Part shown: piece by piece, positions 53,844 through 61,864 of the stretch
How positions within the stretch are numbered: the stretch's first letter is position 1
Layout: each line of letters starts with the position of its first letter
Origin: Paraburkholderia caribensis
Lineage (GTDB): Bacteria > Pseudomonadota > Gammaproteobacteria > Burkholderiales > Burkholderiaceae
Reading direction: 5' to 3'
DNA: 64,000 bases
Assembly (NCBI RefSeq): GCF_002902945.1
Contig: NZ_CP026101.1
Location: forward strand, 1,364,001-1,428,000
Position numbers and translations under genes: made by a program
Notes under the pieces: model-generated
The model's input: only the letters and a program-made list of their open reading frames with translations
What the model was told of the DNA's origin: nothing
Databases searched by the model: none

Positions 53844-54947
53844 TTGAGCCGCGTTCGTACAGATGCCGAAGTGTCGCGCGCGCAGCCGGTGCGCGCGTTC
53901 GTATCGCCGTCGCCGGCACGCCGGGTGTGGCTGCGTTTCCGGCAGCAGCGGCTTGGCTACTGGAGTCTGATCGTGTTCGTCGTCGCCTTCGCGGCGAGCC
54001 TTGCCGCGCCGCTGTGGTCGAACGACAAGCCGGTCGTCGTGCGCTACGACGGCCACTACTATTTCCCGCTCGTGAAGGACTACGCGGAGACGACCTTCGG
54101 CGGCGACTTCCCGACGCCCGCCGACTATCTCGATCCGTACGTCAAGCAGCGCATCGACGCGCCGGGCAACTTCGCGATCTATCCGCTGAACCGCTACTAC
54201 TACGACACGCTCAACTATTTTTCGAAGCGGCCGAATCCGGCGCCGCCTTCGCGCGACAACTGGCTCGGCACCGACGACCGGGGCCGCGATCTGTTCGCGC
54301 GTCTCGTGTACGGCTTTCGCGTGTCGGTGGAGTTCGCGCTGGTGCTGACTTTTATCGGCACGGTGCTCGGCGTGCTGGCGGGCGCCGTGCAGGGTTACTT
54401 CGGCGGCAAGACGGACATCTTCGGGCAGCGTCTGATCGAAATCTGGAGCGCGATGCCGGAGCTGTATCTGCTGATCATCTTCGCGTCGATCTTCGAGCCG
54501 GGCTTCATCCTGCTGATCGTGCTGTTGTCGCTGTTCGGCTGGATCGGCCTTGCCGACTACGTGCGCGCCGAGTTTCTGCGCAACCGGCAGCAGGACTACG
54601 TGCGCGCCGCACGTGCCATGGGCCTGTCGAACTGGCAGATCATCTGGCGGCATGTACTGCCCAACAGTCTGACGCCCGTCATCACGTTCCTGCCGTTTCG
54701 CATGAGCGGCGCGATCCTCGCGCTGACAAGCCTCGATTTTCTCGGTCTCGGCGTGCCGCCGCCGACGCCCAGCCTCGGCGAACTGCTCGCGCAAGGCAAG
54801 GCGAACCTCGATGCATGGTGGATCTCGATGTGGACGTTCGGCGTGCTGGTTGTCACGCTGCTGTTGTTGACGTTCATGGGCGACGCGCTGCGCAACGCGC
54901 TCGACACGCGTATCTCCGATGCGATGAAGGCGGGAGGCAACCAGTGA
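53844..54947 (+). CDS. yejE: YejE-like ABC transporter permease
   Basis: Second permease of the importer, 367 aa from TTG 53844. CTGGAG at 53831-53836 provides the ribosome site, and the frame upstream would overlap yejB. It has the long periplasmic loop after TM1 (YDGHYYFPL), GTDDRGRDLFARLVYGFRVS and the EAA loop YVRAARAMGLSNWQIIWRHVLPNSLTP. The stop overlaps the GTG start of yejF by 4 bp. Confidence 0.92.
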   Translation: MSRVRTDAEVSRAQPVRAFVSPSPARRVWLRFRQQRLGYWSLIVFVVAFAASLAAPLWSNDKPVVVRYDGHYYFPLVKDYAETTFGGDFPTPADYLDPYVKQRIDAPGNFAIYPLNRYYYDTLNYFSKRPNPAPPSRDNWLGTDDRGRDLFARLVYGFRVSVEFALVLTFIGTVLGVLAGAVQGYFGGKTDIFGQRLIEIWSAMPELYLLIIFASIFEPGFILLIVLLSLFGWIGLADYVRAEFLRNRQQDYVRAARAMGLSNWQIIWRHVLPNSLTPVITFLPFRMSGAILALTSLDFLGLGVPPPTPSLGELLAQGKANLDAWWISMWTFGVLVVTLLLLTFMGDALRNALDTRISDAMKAGGNQ

Positions 54948-56563
54948 GGCCAGGCGCGACGAAACACGACGGGCCTCTGCTCGAACTCGAACATCTGCGC
55001 GTGACCTTCGGCGACACGGTGGCCGTCGACGATGTGTCGCTCACGATCGGCCGTGGCGAGCGCGTCGCGCTGGTCGGCGAGTCGGGCTCCGGAAAGAGCG
55101 TGACGGCGCTGTCTATCCTCCGTCTGTTGAACGATGCGCAGACGAGCGGCGTGGTGCGCTTCGACGGTGAAGATCTGCTCGCGAAGAGCGAGCGCGAAAT
55201 GCGCGGAATGCGCGGCTCCGATATCGCGATGATCTTTCAGGAGCCGATGACGGCGCTCAATCCGCTCTACACGGTCGGCGACCAGATCGCGGAAACCATC
55301 GTGCTGCACGACGGCGTCAGCGCCAATGAGGCGCGCAAGCGCGCCGTGGCGCTGCTCGACCGCACGGGCATCACGGAGCCGGGCAAGCGCGTGAACAGCT
55401 ATCCGCACCAGTTGTCGGGCGGCCAGCGCCAACGCGCGATGATCGCGATGGCGCTCGCGTGCCGTCCGCGCCTGCTGCTCGCCGACGAGCCGACTACGGC
55501 ACTCGACGTGACGATCCGTGCGCAGATCGTCGAACTGCTGCTCGAACTGCAGCGCGAGGAAGCCGAAAAGCGCGGCATGGCCGTGCTGCTGATCACGCAC
55601 GATCTGAACCTCGTACGCCACTTCGCGCAACGCGTCGCGGTGATGGAGAAGGGCGTGCTCGTCGAGAGCGGGCCGGTCGACACCCTGTTCGCATCGCCGC
55701 AGCATCCGTACACCGAGCGGCTGTTGCGCAGCCGCCCGGAGCGCACCGTCGTGCCCGTGCTGCCGATCGCCCCCGTGCTGCTCGACGCGCGCGACGTGTG
55801 CGTCGATTTCAGGACGAAACTGCCGGGCATCGCCGGCTGGTTCCATTCGGGGCGCTTTCGTGCGGTAAACGACGCGACGGTGTCGGTGCGGCAGGGCGAA
55901 ACCCTGGGTATCGTCGGCGAGTCGGGCTCGGGAAAATCGACGCTTGCGATGGCTCTGCTCGGCCTGCAAAGAACCTCACACGGCGCAATCGATTTTCAGG
56001 GCAGGGCGCTCGGCAGCTATCGGGGGCGCGAGCAGACGACGCTGCGCTCGAATATGCAGGTCGTCTTTCAGGACCCGTTTAGTTCACTTTCACCCCGGCA
56101 GACGATCGAACGGATCGTCGGCGAAGGGCTCGCGCTGCATCGCCCGCAGCTGAATGCCGAGGCGCGGCGCGACAAGGTGATCGGCGTGCTGCGCGAAGTG
56201 GGCATCGACCGGACGGCGCTGCAGCGGTATCCGCACGAATTCTCCGGCGGACAGCGGCAGCGCATTGCGATTGCGCGTGCGCTGGTGCTGGAGCCACGCA
56301 TCCTGATTCTCGACGAGCCGACGAGCGCGCTGGACGTCTCGATCCAGCAACAGGTTTTGAAGCTGCTCGCGGGTTTGCAACGCAAATACAACCTGGGGTT
56401 CGTGTTCATCAGCCACGATCTGGCCGTGATCGGCGCCATGGCGCATCGCGTCGCGGTGATGCAGAACGGGGCGATCGTGGAGACGGGCGAGGTCGAGCGG
56501 ATCTTTGCGGAACCGAGTCACCCTTACACACGTAAGCTGTTGAAAGCGGCCTTGACGACTTGA
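54944..56563 (+). CDS. yejF: YejF-like dual-domain ABC transporter ATPase
   Basis: Fused ATPase of 539 aa powering YejB-YejE. Two complete nucleotide-binding domains are present, each with Walker A GESGSGKS (near residues 45 and 324), an LSGGQRQR or FSGGQRQR signature and Walker B LLADEPTTALD or LILDEPTSALD. Start GTG 54944 overlaps yejE by 4 bp and has GGGAGG upstream, which indicates translational coupling. The larger open frame upstream is a shadow of yejE. Confidence 0.94.
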   Translation: MRPGATKHDGPLLELEHLRVTFGDTVAVDDVSLTIGRGERVALVGESGSGKSVTALSILRLLNDAQTSGVVRFDGEDLLAKSEREMRGMRGSDIAMIFQEPMTALNPLYTVGDQIAETIVLHDGVSANEARKRAVALLDRTGITEPGKRVNSYPHQLSGGQRQRAMIAMALACRPRLLLADEPTTALDVTIRAQIVELLLELQREEAEKRGMAVLLITHDLNLVRHFAQRVAVMEKGVLVESGPVDTLFASPQHPYTERLLRSRPERTVVPVLPIAPVLLDARDVCVDFRTKLPGIAGWFHSGRFRAVNDATVSVRQGETLGIVGESGSGKSTLAMALLGLQRTSHGAIDFQGRALGSYRGREQTTLRSNMQVVFQDPFSSLSPRQTIERIVGEGLALHRPQLNAEARRDKVIGVLREVGIDRTALQRYPHEFSGGQRQRIAIARALVLEPRILILDEPTSALDVSIQQQVLKLLAGLQRKYNLGFVFISHDLAVIGAMAHRVAVMQNGAIVETGEVERIFAEPSHPYTRKLLKAALTT

Positions 56564-56609
56564 CATTCACCAATTGGGTGCGACGAGTCATTGTTTTTTT
56601 CTATTTGTT

Positions 56610-56638
56610 TTGACATTGGAATACTTACTGGCTAGTAT
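56610..56638 (+). promoter_or_regulatory. sigma70-type promoter of the NlpC/P60 gene
   Basis: A perfect -35 TTGACA (56610-56615) and -10 TAGTAT (56633-56638), spacer exactly 17 bp. Transcription would begin near 56645, giving a leader of about 80 nt. The flanking sequence is AT-rich. Confidence 0.75.
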
Positions 56639-56725
56639 CGACCAAACTTTTTTCCTAGCCTGTTGATTTTCAGGCAAAAACTACCGCCGCACCCCAAGCC
56701 CTAACCAAGACCAACCACCAGACCA

Positions 56726-57397
56726 ATGCAGCACCAAAACCTAACCCAGGCTTGCACGCGCGTCGTCGCCGGGATGTTCATTGGCGTACTGATGGCCGCA
56801 GCTCCCGGCGCTTTCGCCGATGAAGTAAGCAGCTTTAACCAGAATGCCTCATTCTCGACCTCTTCCGGGTCGAGTTCCGTGTCCTCCACCACACAAAGCA
56901 CGCGAAGCGCTGCCTCGAATTCCGAGAGTGGCGCTCGTTCGTTTTTGTCCGGCATGGCCGGCAAGGCGGGTGATGTCGTGGTCGGCGCCCTCAACATGAT
57001 TGGCGTGCGTTACCGCTGGGGTGGCGACACGCCGGATTCCGGCCTCGATTGCAGTGGCTTCGTGCGCTACGTGTTCCAGGACACGCTGGGCATGGCACTG
57101 CCGCGCCGCGCAGAAGAAATGAGCCGGGTCGGCGAGAAGGTTCGGGTTTCCGACCTGAAGCCGGGCGACCTCGTGTTCTTCAACACGATGCGCCGTACGT
57201 TCTCGCACGTCGGCATTTACATCGGCGACAACAAGTTCGTGCATTCGCCTTCTACAGGCAGCACGATCCGCGTCGACGACATGGATGACGGTTACTGGGA
57301 AAAGCGCTTCACGGGCGCGCGTCGTATCGAATCGACGGTGCCGCAGCAGCAGGAGCTGCGCCAACGCGTGAGCGCGACGATCGGTGGCAGCAACTAA
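56726..57397 (+). CDS. exported NlpC/P60 (C40) peptidoglycan hydrolase
   Basis: 223 aa with a signal peptide (cleavage after GAFA, residue 31) and a Ser-rich linker to about residue 85. The C-terminal NlpC/P60 domain has catalytic Cys about 108 in LDCSGF and His about 161 in FSHVGIYIG, with the HSPSTG segment beyond. Such enzymes cut the gamma-D-Glu-diamino-acid bond of stem peptides in the periplasm. No clear ribosome site precedes the ATG. A terminator follows. Confidence 0.91.
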   Translation: MQHQNLTQACTRVVAGMFIGVLMAAAPGAFADEVSSFNQNASFSTSSGSSSVSSTTQSTRSAASNSESGARSFLSGMAGKAGDVVVGALNMIGVRYRWGGDTPDSGLDCSGFVRYVFQDTLGMALPRRAEEMSRVGEKVRVSDLKPGDLVFFNTMRRTFSHVGIYIGDNKFVHSPSTGSTIRVDDMDDGYWEKRFTGARRIESTVPQQQELRQRVSATIGGSN

Positions 57398-57429
57398 GAC
57401 GATCGTCGGTTGACTGGTTTCAAAAGAAG

Positions 57430-57461
57430 GGCCCGCTTCATCTGAAGCGGGCCTTTTGTTT
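57430..57461. terminator. terminator after the NlpC/P60 gene
   Basis: An 11-bp stem (57430-57440 with 57443-57453, tight loop) followed by TTTTGTTTT. The A-rich left flank lets it serve the converging patatin-like gene too. Confidence 0.82.
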
Positions 57462-57497
57462 TGCCGCGCCCGTTTTCGCGTATGAGGCCGCCGCCGC

Positions 57498-58550
57498 TCA
57501 GGCGGTCGCGCGCGCCGCCGCCAGCTTGCGCAGCAGTTCCGGCGCGATACGGGCGGCGGCTTCCTCGCCCGCCAGAATCGCCGCATTGCGTTGTCCGAAG
57601 TCGGTGCCGCTCATCGCGTTCAGATTCGGACGGATCACGACATCGGCGTATTTGTCTAGCTCATATGCCTTGATCGTCTGACCCATGATGGTAAACGTCT
57701 GCATCAGCACGTCGAACGAGCTTTCGGTGAGCGCCGTTTCGGGTCGCGCGGAAATATCGACGGCGATCACGAAGTCCGCGCCCATCTTGCGCGCGAACGA
57801 CGCCGGCACCGGGCTGACGAGACCGCCGTCGACATATTCGTGCCCGCCGATTTTCACCGGCTCGAACACCGACGGCACGCTCGACGACGCGCGCACCGCG
57901 ATGCCCGTGTTGCCGCGCTGAAAAAGAATCGGCTGGCCCGTTTTCAGATCCGTCGCGACGACGCCGAGCGGCTTCGCCATCTTTTCGATCGGGCGATTGT
58001 CGAGCGTCTTGTTCAGATAGTTCTGTAGCGCGACGCCTTGCAGAAAGCCGCGTGTGCGAAACGGCATCGCCCAGTCGCTGATCGACGCTTCGTCCATCGT
58101 CAGCGCGAGCTTGTTGAGCGCGAAACCGTTCAGGCCCGACGCATACAGCGCGCCGACCACCGACCCGGCGCTCGTCCCGCACACCAGATCGATCCGGATG
58201 TTGCGCGCCTCCAGTGCCTTGATCACGCCGATATGCGCAAAGCCGCGCGCCGCGCCGCCGCCGAGCGCGAGCCCGATGCGCAGCGGCCGTTCTGGCTTGA
58301 CGGTCGGCGTCGGCGGGATGGACGCGGTGCTGGGCGTGGGCGTGGGCGTGACCGTGTCGGGCTTGTTGCCCGTCGACGCGCAGGCGGAGAGAACAGCGGA
58401 GGCCGCGGCAATCGAGAACGTGCGGCGGGACAAGCGTGGCGATGACGGTTTCAACGAATTCTCCAGCGACGGCGCCGACGTCCAGGCGGAAGTGTCGTGC
58501 CGCGGGTCATGCAAAAGCGATCGCCGGCGGCGATCCTTGGTGCGCTGCAC
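57498..58550 (-). CDS. patatin-like phospholipase lipoprotein (RssA-like)
   Basis: 350 aa. The oxyanion motif GGGAARGF (97-104), nucleophile Ser127 in GTSAGS and catalytic Asp241 in DGG form the complete patatin dyad. An N-terminal segment SRRTFSIAAASAVLSAC has a lipobox with Cys57, so the protein is probably a lipoprotein, and the paired arginines suggest Tat export. A Pro/Thr-rich linker joins it to the domain. The first ~35 residues may be upstream of the true start. Substrate unknown. Confidence 0.85.
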   Translation of the reverse strand: MQRTKDRRRRSLLHDPRHDTSAWTSAPSLENSLKPSSPRLSRRTFSIAAASAVLSACASTGNKPDTVTPTPTPSTASIPPTPTVKPERPLRIGLALGGGAARGFAHIGVIKALEARNIRIDLVCGTSAGSVVGALYASGLNGFALNKLALTMDEASISDWAMPFRTRGFLQGVALQNYLNKTLDNRPIEKMAKPLGVVATDLKTGQPILFQRGNTGIAVRASSSVPSVFEPVKIGGHEYVDGGLVSPVPASFARKMGADFVIAVDISARPETALTESSFDVLMQTFTIMGQTIKAYELDKYADVVIRPNLNAMSGTDFGQRNAAILAGEEAAARIAPELLRKLAAARATA

Positions 58551-58889
58551 GGAGCCGGCGGAGAGCAGGACGGCAGCGCGCGCACATCATAATGCAAAGC
58601 AGACATGGGGCGACAAACGGTTGAGGAAACCGTCTACATGTGCAGTGGTCAGTCTCGTGTACCGACGGCATCCTCGGTCCGATGTTTCGGCTTATGCCTT
58701 CCGGCGCGCTGCCGGACGCGCCTGCAAACCCATGTTGTCAGTATTCGACGGGTATAATTCGTCTCTCTTTTTCAATCGCGTTCGCGCCGTCGGCAGGCGT
58801 TGTCACCGTCGCCGGGCGCGATCCGTTTCCGTTGCCGCGCCTGGCTTCGATGTTCGCCGGCGCAGGCGTCTGCCTCCGAGTTACCGCAC
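58551..58889 (+). other. divergent non-coding region before gltX
   Basis: 339 bp. It holds the gltX -10 at 58753 and must contain the minus-strand promoter of the patatin-like gene, which I cannot place. No gene is supported. Confidence 0.4.
58753..58758 (+). promoter_or_regulatory. -10 element of the gltX promoter
   Basis: A perfect TATAAT; TTGTCA at 58735-58740 is too close (12 bp) to be a regular -35. A start near 58765 would leave a leader of about 125 nt before gltX. Confidence 0.5.
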
Positions 58890-60299
58890 ATGACCACTCC
58901 CGTTCGCACCCGCTTCGCACCGAGCCCCACCGGCTTCATTCACCTCGGCAACATTCGCTCTGCGCTGTATCCGTGGGCGTTTGCGCGCAAAACGAAGGGC
59001 GTGTTCGTGCTGCGTATCGAGGATACCGACGTCGAGCGCTCGACCGAGCAATCCGTCGACGCGATTCTCGAAGGCATGCAATGGCTCGGCCTCGACTACG
59101 ACGAAGGTCCGTTCTACCAGATGCAGCGCATGGACCGTTATCGCGAGGTGCTCAAGCAGATGCAGGAGCAGGGGCTCGTGTATCCCTGCTACATGTCGAC
59201 GGAAGAACTCGACGCGTTGCGCGAGCGTCAGCGTGCCGCGGGCGAAAAGCCGCGCTATGACGGCACGTGGCGTCCCGAGCCGGGGAAAGTGCTGCCCGAG
59301 CCGCCCGCCGGCGTGGAACCCGTGCTGCGTTTCCGTAATCCGCTGACGGGTGTGGTCGCGTGGGACGATGCCGTGAAGGGCCGCGTCGAAATCTCGAACG
59401 AAGAACTCGACGATCTCGTGATCGCGCGTCCGGACGGCACGCCGACCTATAACTTCTGCGTGGTCGTCGACGATCTCGACATGAAGATCACGCACGTGAT
59501 TCGCGGTGACGACCACGTGAACAACACGCCGCGCCAGATCAATATCCTGCGTGCGCTCGGCGCCGAGCCGCCTGTCTACGCGCACCTGCCGACCGTGCTG
59601 AACGAGCAGGGCGAGAAGATGAGCAAACGGCATGGCGCGATGAGCGTGATGGGCTACCGCGACGCGGGCTATCTGCCTGAGGCCGTGTTGAACTATCTCG
59701 CGCGTCTGGGCTGGTCGCATGGCGACGCGGAGATTTTTTCGCGCGAGCAACTGATCGAATGGTTCGATCTCGAGCACCTCGGTAAGTCGCCGGCTCAGTA
59801 CGACCACGCCAAGCTCAACTGGCTGAACAACCACTACATCAAGGAAGCGGACAACGCGCGTCTCGCCGATCTGAGCAAGCCGTTCTTCGCGGCGCTCGGC
59901 ATCGACGAAGCGACGCTCGCGAAGGGCGCGGATCTGGCGGCGGTGATCGGGCTGATGAAGGATCGCGCGTCGACGGTGAAGGAGATCGTGGACAACGCCG
60001 CGATGTTTTATCGCGAACCGAATCCTGATGCCGACGCGCTCGCACAGCATGTGACGGACGTCGTGCGTCCCGCGCTCGCCGATCTCGCTACGGCATTGAA
60101 GACCTGCGAGTGGACGAAGGAGGGTATCGCCGCCTCGTTGAAGGCGACGCTCGGCGCGCACAAACTGAAGATGCCGCAGCTCGCGATGCCCGTGCGTCTG
60201 CTGGTGGCAGGCACGACGCATACGCCGTCCATCGATAGCGTGCTGATGCTGTTCGGTCGCGACGTGGTCGTGAGCCGCATCGAAAAGGCGCTTGCCTGA
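58890..60299 (+). CDS. gltX: glutamate--tRNA ligase
   Basis: Class I synthetase that charges tRNA-Glu. The 469-aa product has PSPTGFIHLGNIRSALY (HIGH-type HLGN), LRIEDTDVERS, and the KMSKR loop EKMSKRHGA. A helical anticodon-binding C-terminus follows. ATG 58890 gives the family N-terminus; the upstream frame to 58800 is not family-like. Two tRNA-Glu genes lie just downstream at 60638 and 60934. Confidence 0.96.
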   Translation: MTTPVRTRFAPSPTGFIHLGNIRSALYPWAFARKTKGVFVLRIEDTDVERSTEQSVDAILEGMQWLGLDYDEGPFYQMQRMDRYREVLKQMQEQGLVYPCYMSTEELDALRERQRAAGEKPRYDGTWRPEPGKVLPEPPAGVEPVLRFRNPLTGVVAWDDAVKGRVEISNEELDDLVIARPDGTPTYNFCVVVDDLDMKITHVIRGDDHVNNTPRQINILRALGAEPPVYAHLPTVLNEQGEKMSKRHGAMSVMGYRDAGYLPEAVLNYLARLGWSHGDAEIFSREQLIEWFDLEHLGKSPAQYDHAKLNWLNNHYIKEADNARLADLSKPFFAALGIDEATLAKGADLAAVIGLMKDRASTVKEIVDNAAMFYREPNPDADALAQHVTDVVRPALADLATALKTCEWTKEGIAASLKATLGAHKLKMPQLAMPVRLLVAGTTHTPSIDSVLMLFGRDVVVSRIEKALA

Positions 60300-60372
60300 A
60301 CAGGCGAAGCGGGGCCGCCGGAGATCGTTGCGCGGCCTCGCAAAAAAATTGTAGAAAGCGACTCAAGAGGTA

Positions 60373-60401
60373 TTTACAAAGCGAAATTTGCTCACTACAA
60401 T
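60373..60401 (+). promoter_or_regulatory. promoter of tRNA-Ala(GGC)
   Basis: -35 TTTACA (60373-60378) and -10 TACAAT (60396-60401), spacer exactly 17 bp. Transcription would begin near 60408, 12 nt before the tRNA. Confidence 0.82.
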
Positions 60402-60419
60402 CTCGCTTCTGTTCTGCAA

Positions 60420-60495
<76 letters not shown>

Positions 60496-60507
60496 TCAGA
60501 GCAGAGT

Positions 60508-60548
60508 GAAGTCTTCCGGTTAGCCGGAAGTTGTAGAAAAAAGACTTC
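60508..60548 (+). other. hairpin between tRNA-Ala and tRNA-Glu
   Basis: A perfect 7-bp inner stem (60513-60519 with 60524-60530) with an outer GAAGTC/GACTTC pairing (60508-60513 with 60543-60548). Not followed by a clean T tract; may be a weak terminator or a processing signal. It runs into the -35 of the next promoter. Confidence 0.45.
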
Positions 60549-60574
60549 ACAAACGGTAGTAAAGTTGTTAGAAT
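60546..60574 (+). promoter_or_regulatory. promoter of the first tRNA-Glu/tRNA-Asp unit
   Basis: -35 TTCACA (60546-60551) and -10 TAGAAT (60569-60574), spacer exactly 17 bp. Transcription would begin near 60581, 57 nt before tRNA-Glu. Confidence 0.8.
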
Positions 60575-60637
60575 GGCGGTCTTCGCTGCTGATGAATGAA
60601 GTTAGCTGCAAGAACGAGACAGATCTGAAAAGATTAT

Positions 60638-60713
60638 GTCCCCTTCGTCTAGAGGCCTAGGACATCACCCTTTCACGGTGAGTACAGGGGTTCGAATCCC
60701 CTAGGGGACGCCA
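60638..60713 (+). tRNA. tRNA-Glu(UUC), copy 1
   Basis: 76 nt including CCA. Acceptor GTCCCCT pairs with AGGGGAC. Anticodon stem TCACC/GGTGA encloses loop CTTTCAC, anticodon TTC. Identical in sequence to copy 2 at 60934. Confidence 0.97.
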
Positions 60714-60790
60714 AAATACTGGCGTTGCTTGAGATTCAAGTAATGCGCTTGCGAGAAGTAACCGACGCTCGCAAGTCAGGTAGCAAGACT

Positions 60791-60867
60791 GGAGTGGTAG
60801 TTCAGTCGGTTAGAATACCGGCCTGTCACGCCGGGGGTCGCGGGTTCGAGTCCCGTCCACTCCGCCA
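60791..60867 (+). tRNA. tRNA-Asp(GUC), copy 1
   Basis: 77 nt including CCA. Acceptor GGAGTGG pairs with CCACTCC. Anticodon stem CCGGC/GCCGG encloses loop CTGTCAC, anticodon GTC. Differs from copy 2 only by a paired T-A to C-G change in the acceptor stem. Confidence 0.97.
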
Positions 60868-60871
60868 GATT

Positions 60872-60897
60872 AAGCCCGTTCGGTGAGCGGGCTTTTT
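60872..60897 (+). terminator. terminator between the two tRNA Glu-Asp units
   Basis: A 7-bp stem (60872-60878 with 60888-60894) followed by TTTTT. It ends the first unit, so the second copy probably needs its own promoter or partial read-through. Confidence 0.8.
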
Positions 60898-60933
60898 CGT
60901 TAAAGGTGTAAGCAGTAGCATATGAAGTATGTT

Positions 60934-61009
60934 GTCCCCTTCGTCTAGAGGCCTAGGACATCACCCTTTCACGGTGAGTACAGGGGTTCGAATCCCCTAG
61001 GGGACGCCA
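60934..61009 (+). tRNA. tRNA-Glu(UUC), copy 2
   Basis: Same 76-nt sequence as copy 1. The 36 nt between the preceding terminator and this gene contain only weak promoter-like boxes (TTAAAG and TATGAA, 15 bp apart). Confidence 0.97.
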
Positions 61010-61086
61010 AAATACTGGCGTTGCTTGAAATTCAGGTAATGCGCTTGCGAGAAGTAACCGACGCTCGCAAGTCAGGTAGCAAGACT

Positions 61087-61163
61087 GGAGCGGTAGTTCA
61101 GTCGGTTAGAATACCGGCCTGTCACGCCGGGGGTCGCGGGTTCGAGTCCCGTCCGCTCCGCCA
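61087..61163 (+). tRNA. tRNA-Asp(GUC), copy 2
   Basis: 77 nt including CCA. Acceptor GGAGCGG pairs with CCGCTCC; anticodon GTC. The acceptor change relative to copy 1 preserves pairing. Confidence 0.97.
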
Positions 61164-61171
61164 GAAATAAG

Positions 61172-61204
61172 AAGCCCGCTGAATTGTCAGCGGGCTTTTT
61201 GTTT
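61172..61204 (+). terminator. terminator after the tRNA cluster
   Basis: An 11-bp stem (61172-61182 with 61187-61197) with a 4-nt loop followed by TTTTTGTTTT. Confidence 0.88.
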
Positions 61205-61344
61205 TGCGCTTATCTTGCTTACCATTCGACACCGCTTGCAAAGGCAGCCAGGTCGCCGGGTGCGCCGCCGTGGGGCAAACAGCCATTGCCAGCGAGGTCC
61301 GCGTGTCTTAACGTTGAGCGGACCGACTCTTTCGTCCTTGCACG

Positions 61345-61809
61345 ATGCTCGACCCGACTGACGATCCATCTCCCTTCCATTTGCGCAAGGCCAGCATGGA
61401 CGACTTCTCGTTCGCCGAGGCGCTGACGCGCAACAACATGGGCGGGTACTACCGCCGGCATCACCTCGTGTGGCGCAGCGATCTGTTTCTGGCGAGCTGG
61501 CGGGAGTCGGAAAATTTCATTCTCGAAGCGGACGGCGAGCGGATCGGCGTGTTGCGCATCACCGAAGAGGGTGACTCGCTGCATATCCGCGACGTGCAGA
61601 TCGCCGAGGGGCATCGGCGGCGCGGCGCGGGAACCTATCTGCTGAATACCTCGCACCGTTGGGCGCGCGCCCGCGGTCTCTCCGAACTGCAACTGCGCGT
61701 ATTCGTCGACAACCCTGCGGCGCGACTCTATCAACGGATGGGCTACCGGCTCGCCGGCCCACGACTCGCGCAGCTCGGCTCGATCCGGCACATGGCCCGG
61801 CGCGTCTGA
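61345..61809 (+). CDS. GNAT-family N-acetyltransferase
   Basis: 154 aa with the GNAT fold. Acetyl-CoA-binding motif A is RDVQIAEGHRRRGAGTYLL (R-x-x-G-x-G type), and motif B is LRVFVDNPAARLYQRMGYR. Substrate cannot be predicted. ATG 61345 gives a compact domain. The gene stands alone between the tRNA cluster terminator and the convergent AraC-type regulator. Confidence 0.88.
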   Translation: MLDPTDDPSPFHLRKASMDDFSFAEALTRNNMGGYYRRHHLVWRSDLFLASWRESENFILEADGERIGVLRITEEGDSLHIRDVQIAEGHRRRGAGTYLLNTSHRWARARGLSELQLRVFVDNPAARLYQRMGYRLAGPRLAQLGSIRHMARRV

Positions 61810-61864
61810 GGACGTTGCGGGCGCATCGACTGCGTACTTCCGCTCGTCGCGGCAGCCCATTTGA

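Larger units (their letters stand above)
60638..61163 (+). repeat. tandem duplication of a 230-bp tRNA-Glu / spacer / tRNA-Asp unit
   Basis: Unit 1 is 60638-60867 and unit 2 is 60934-61163, offset 296 bp. The 77-nt spacers differ by two substitutions (GAGATTCAAG versus GAAATTCAGG), and the Asp genes differ by one compensated pair. The sequence between the units is not duplicated. Confidence 0.92.
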
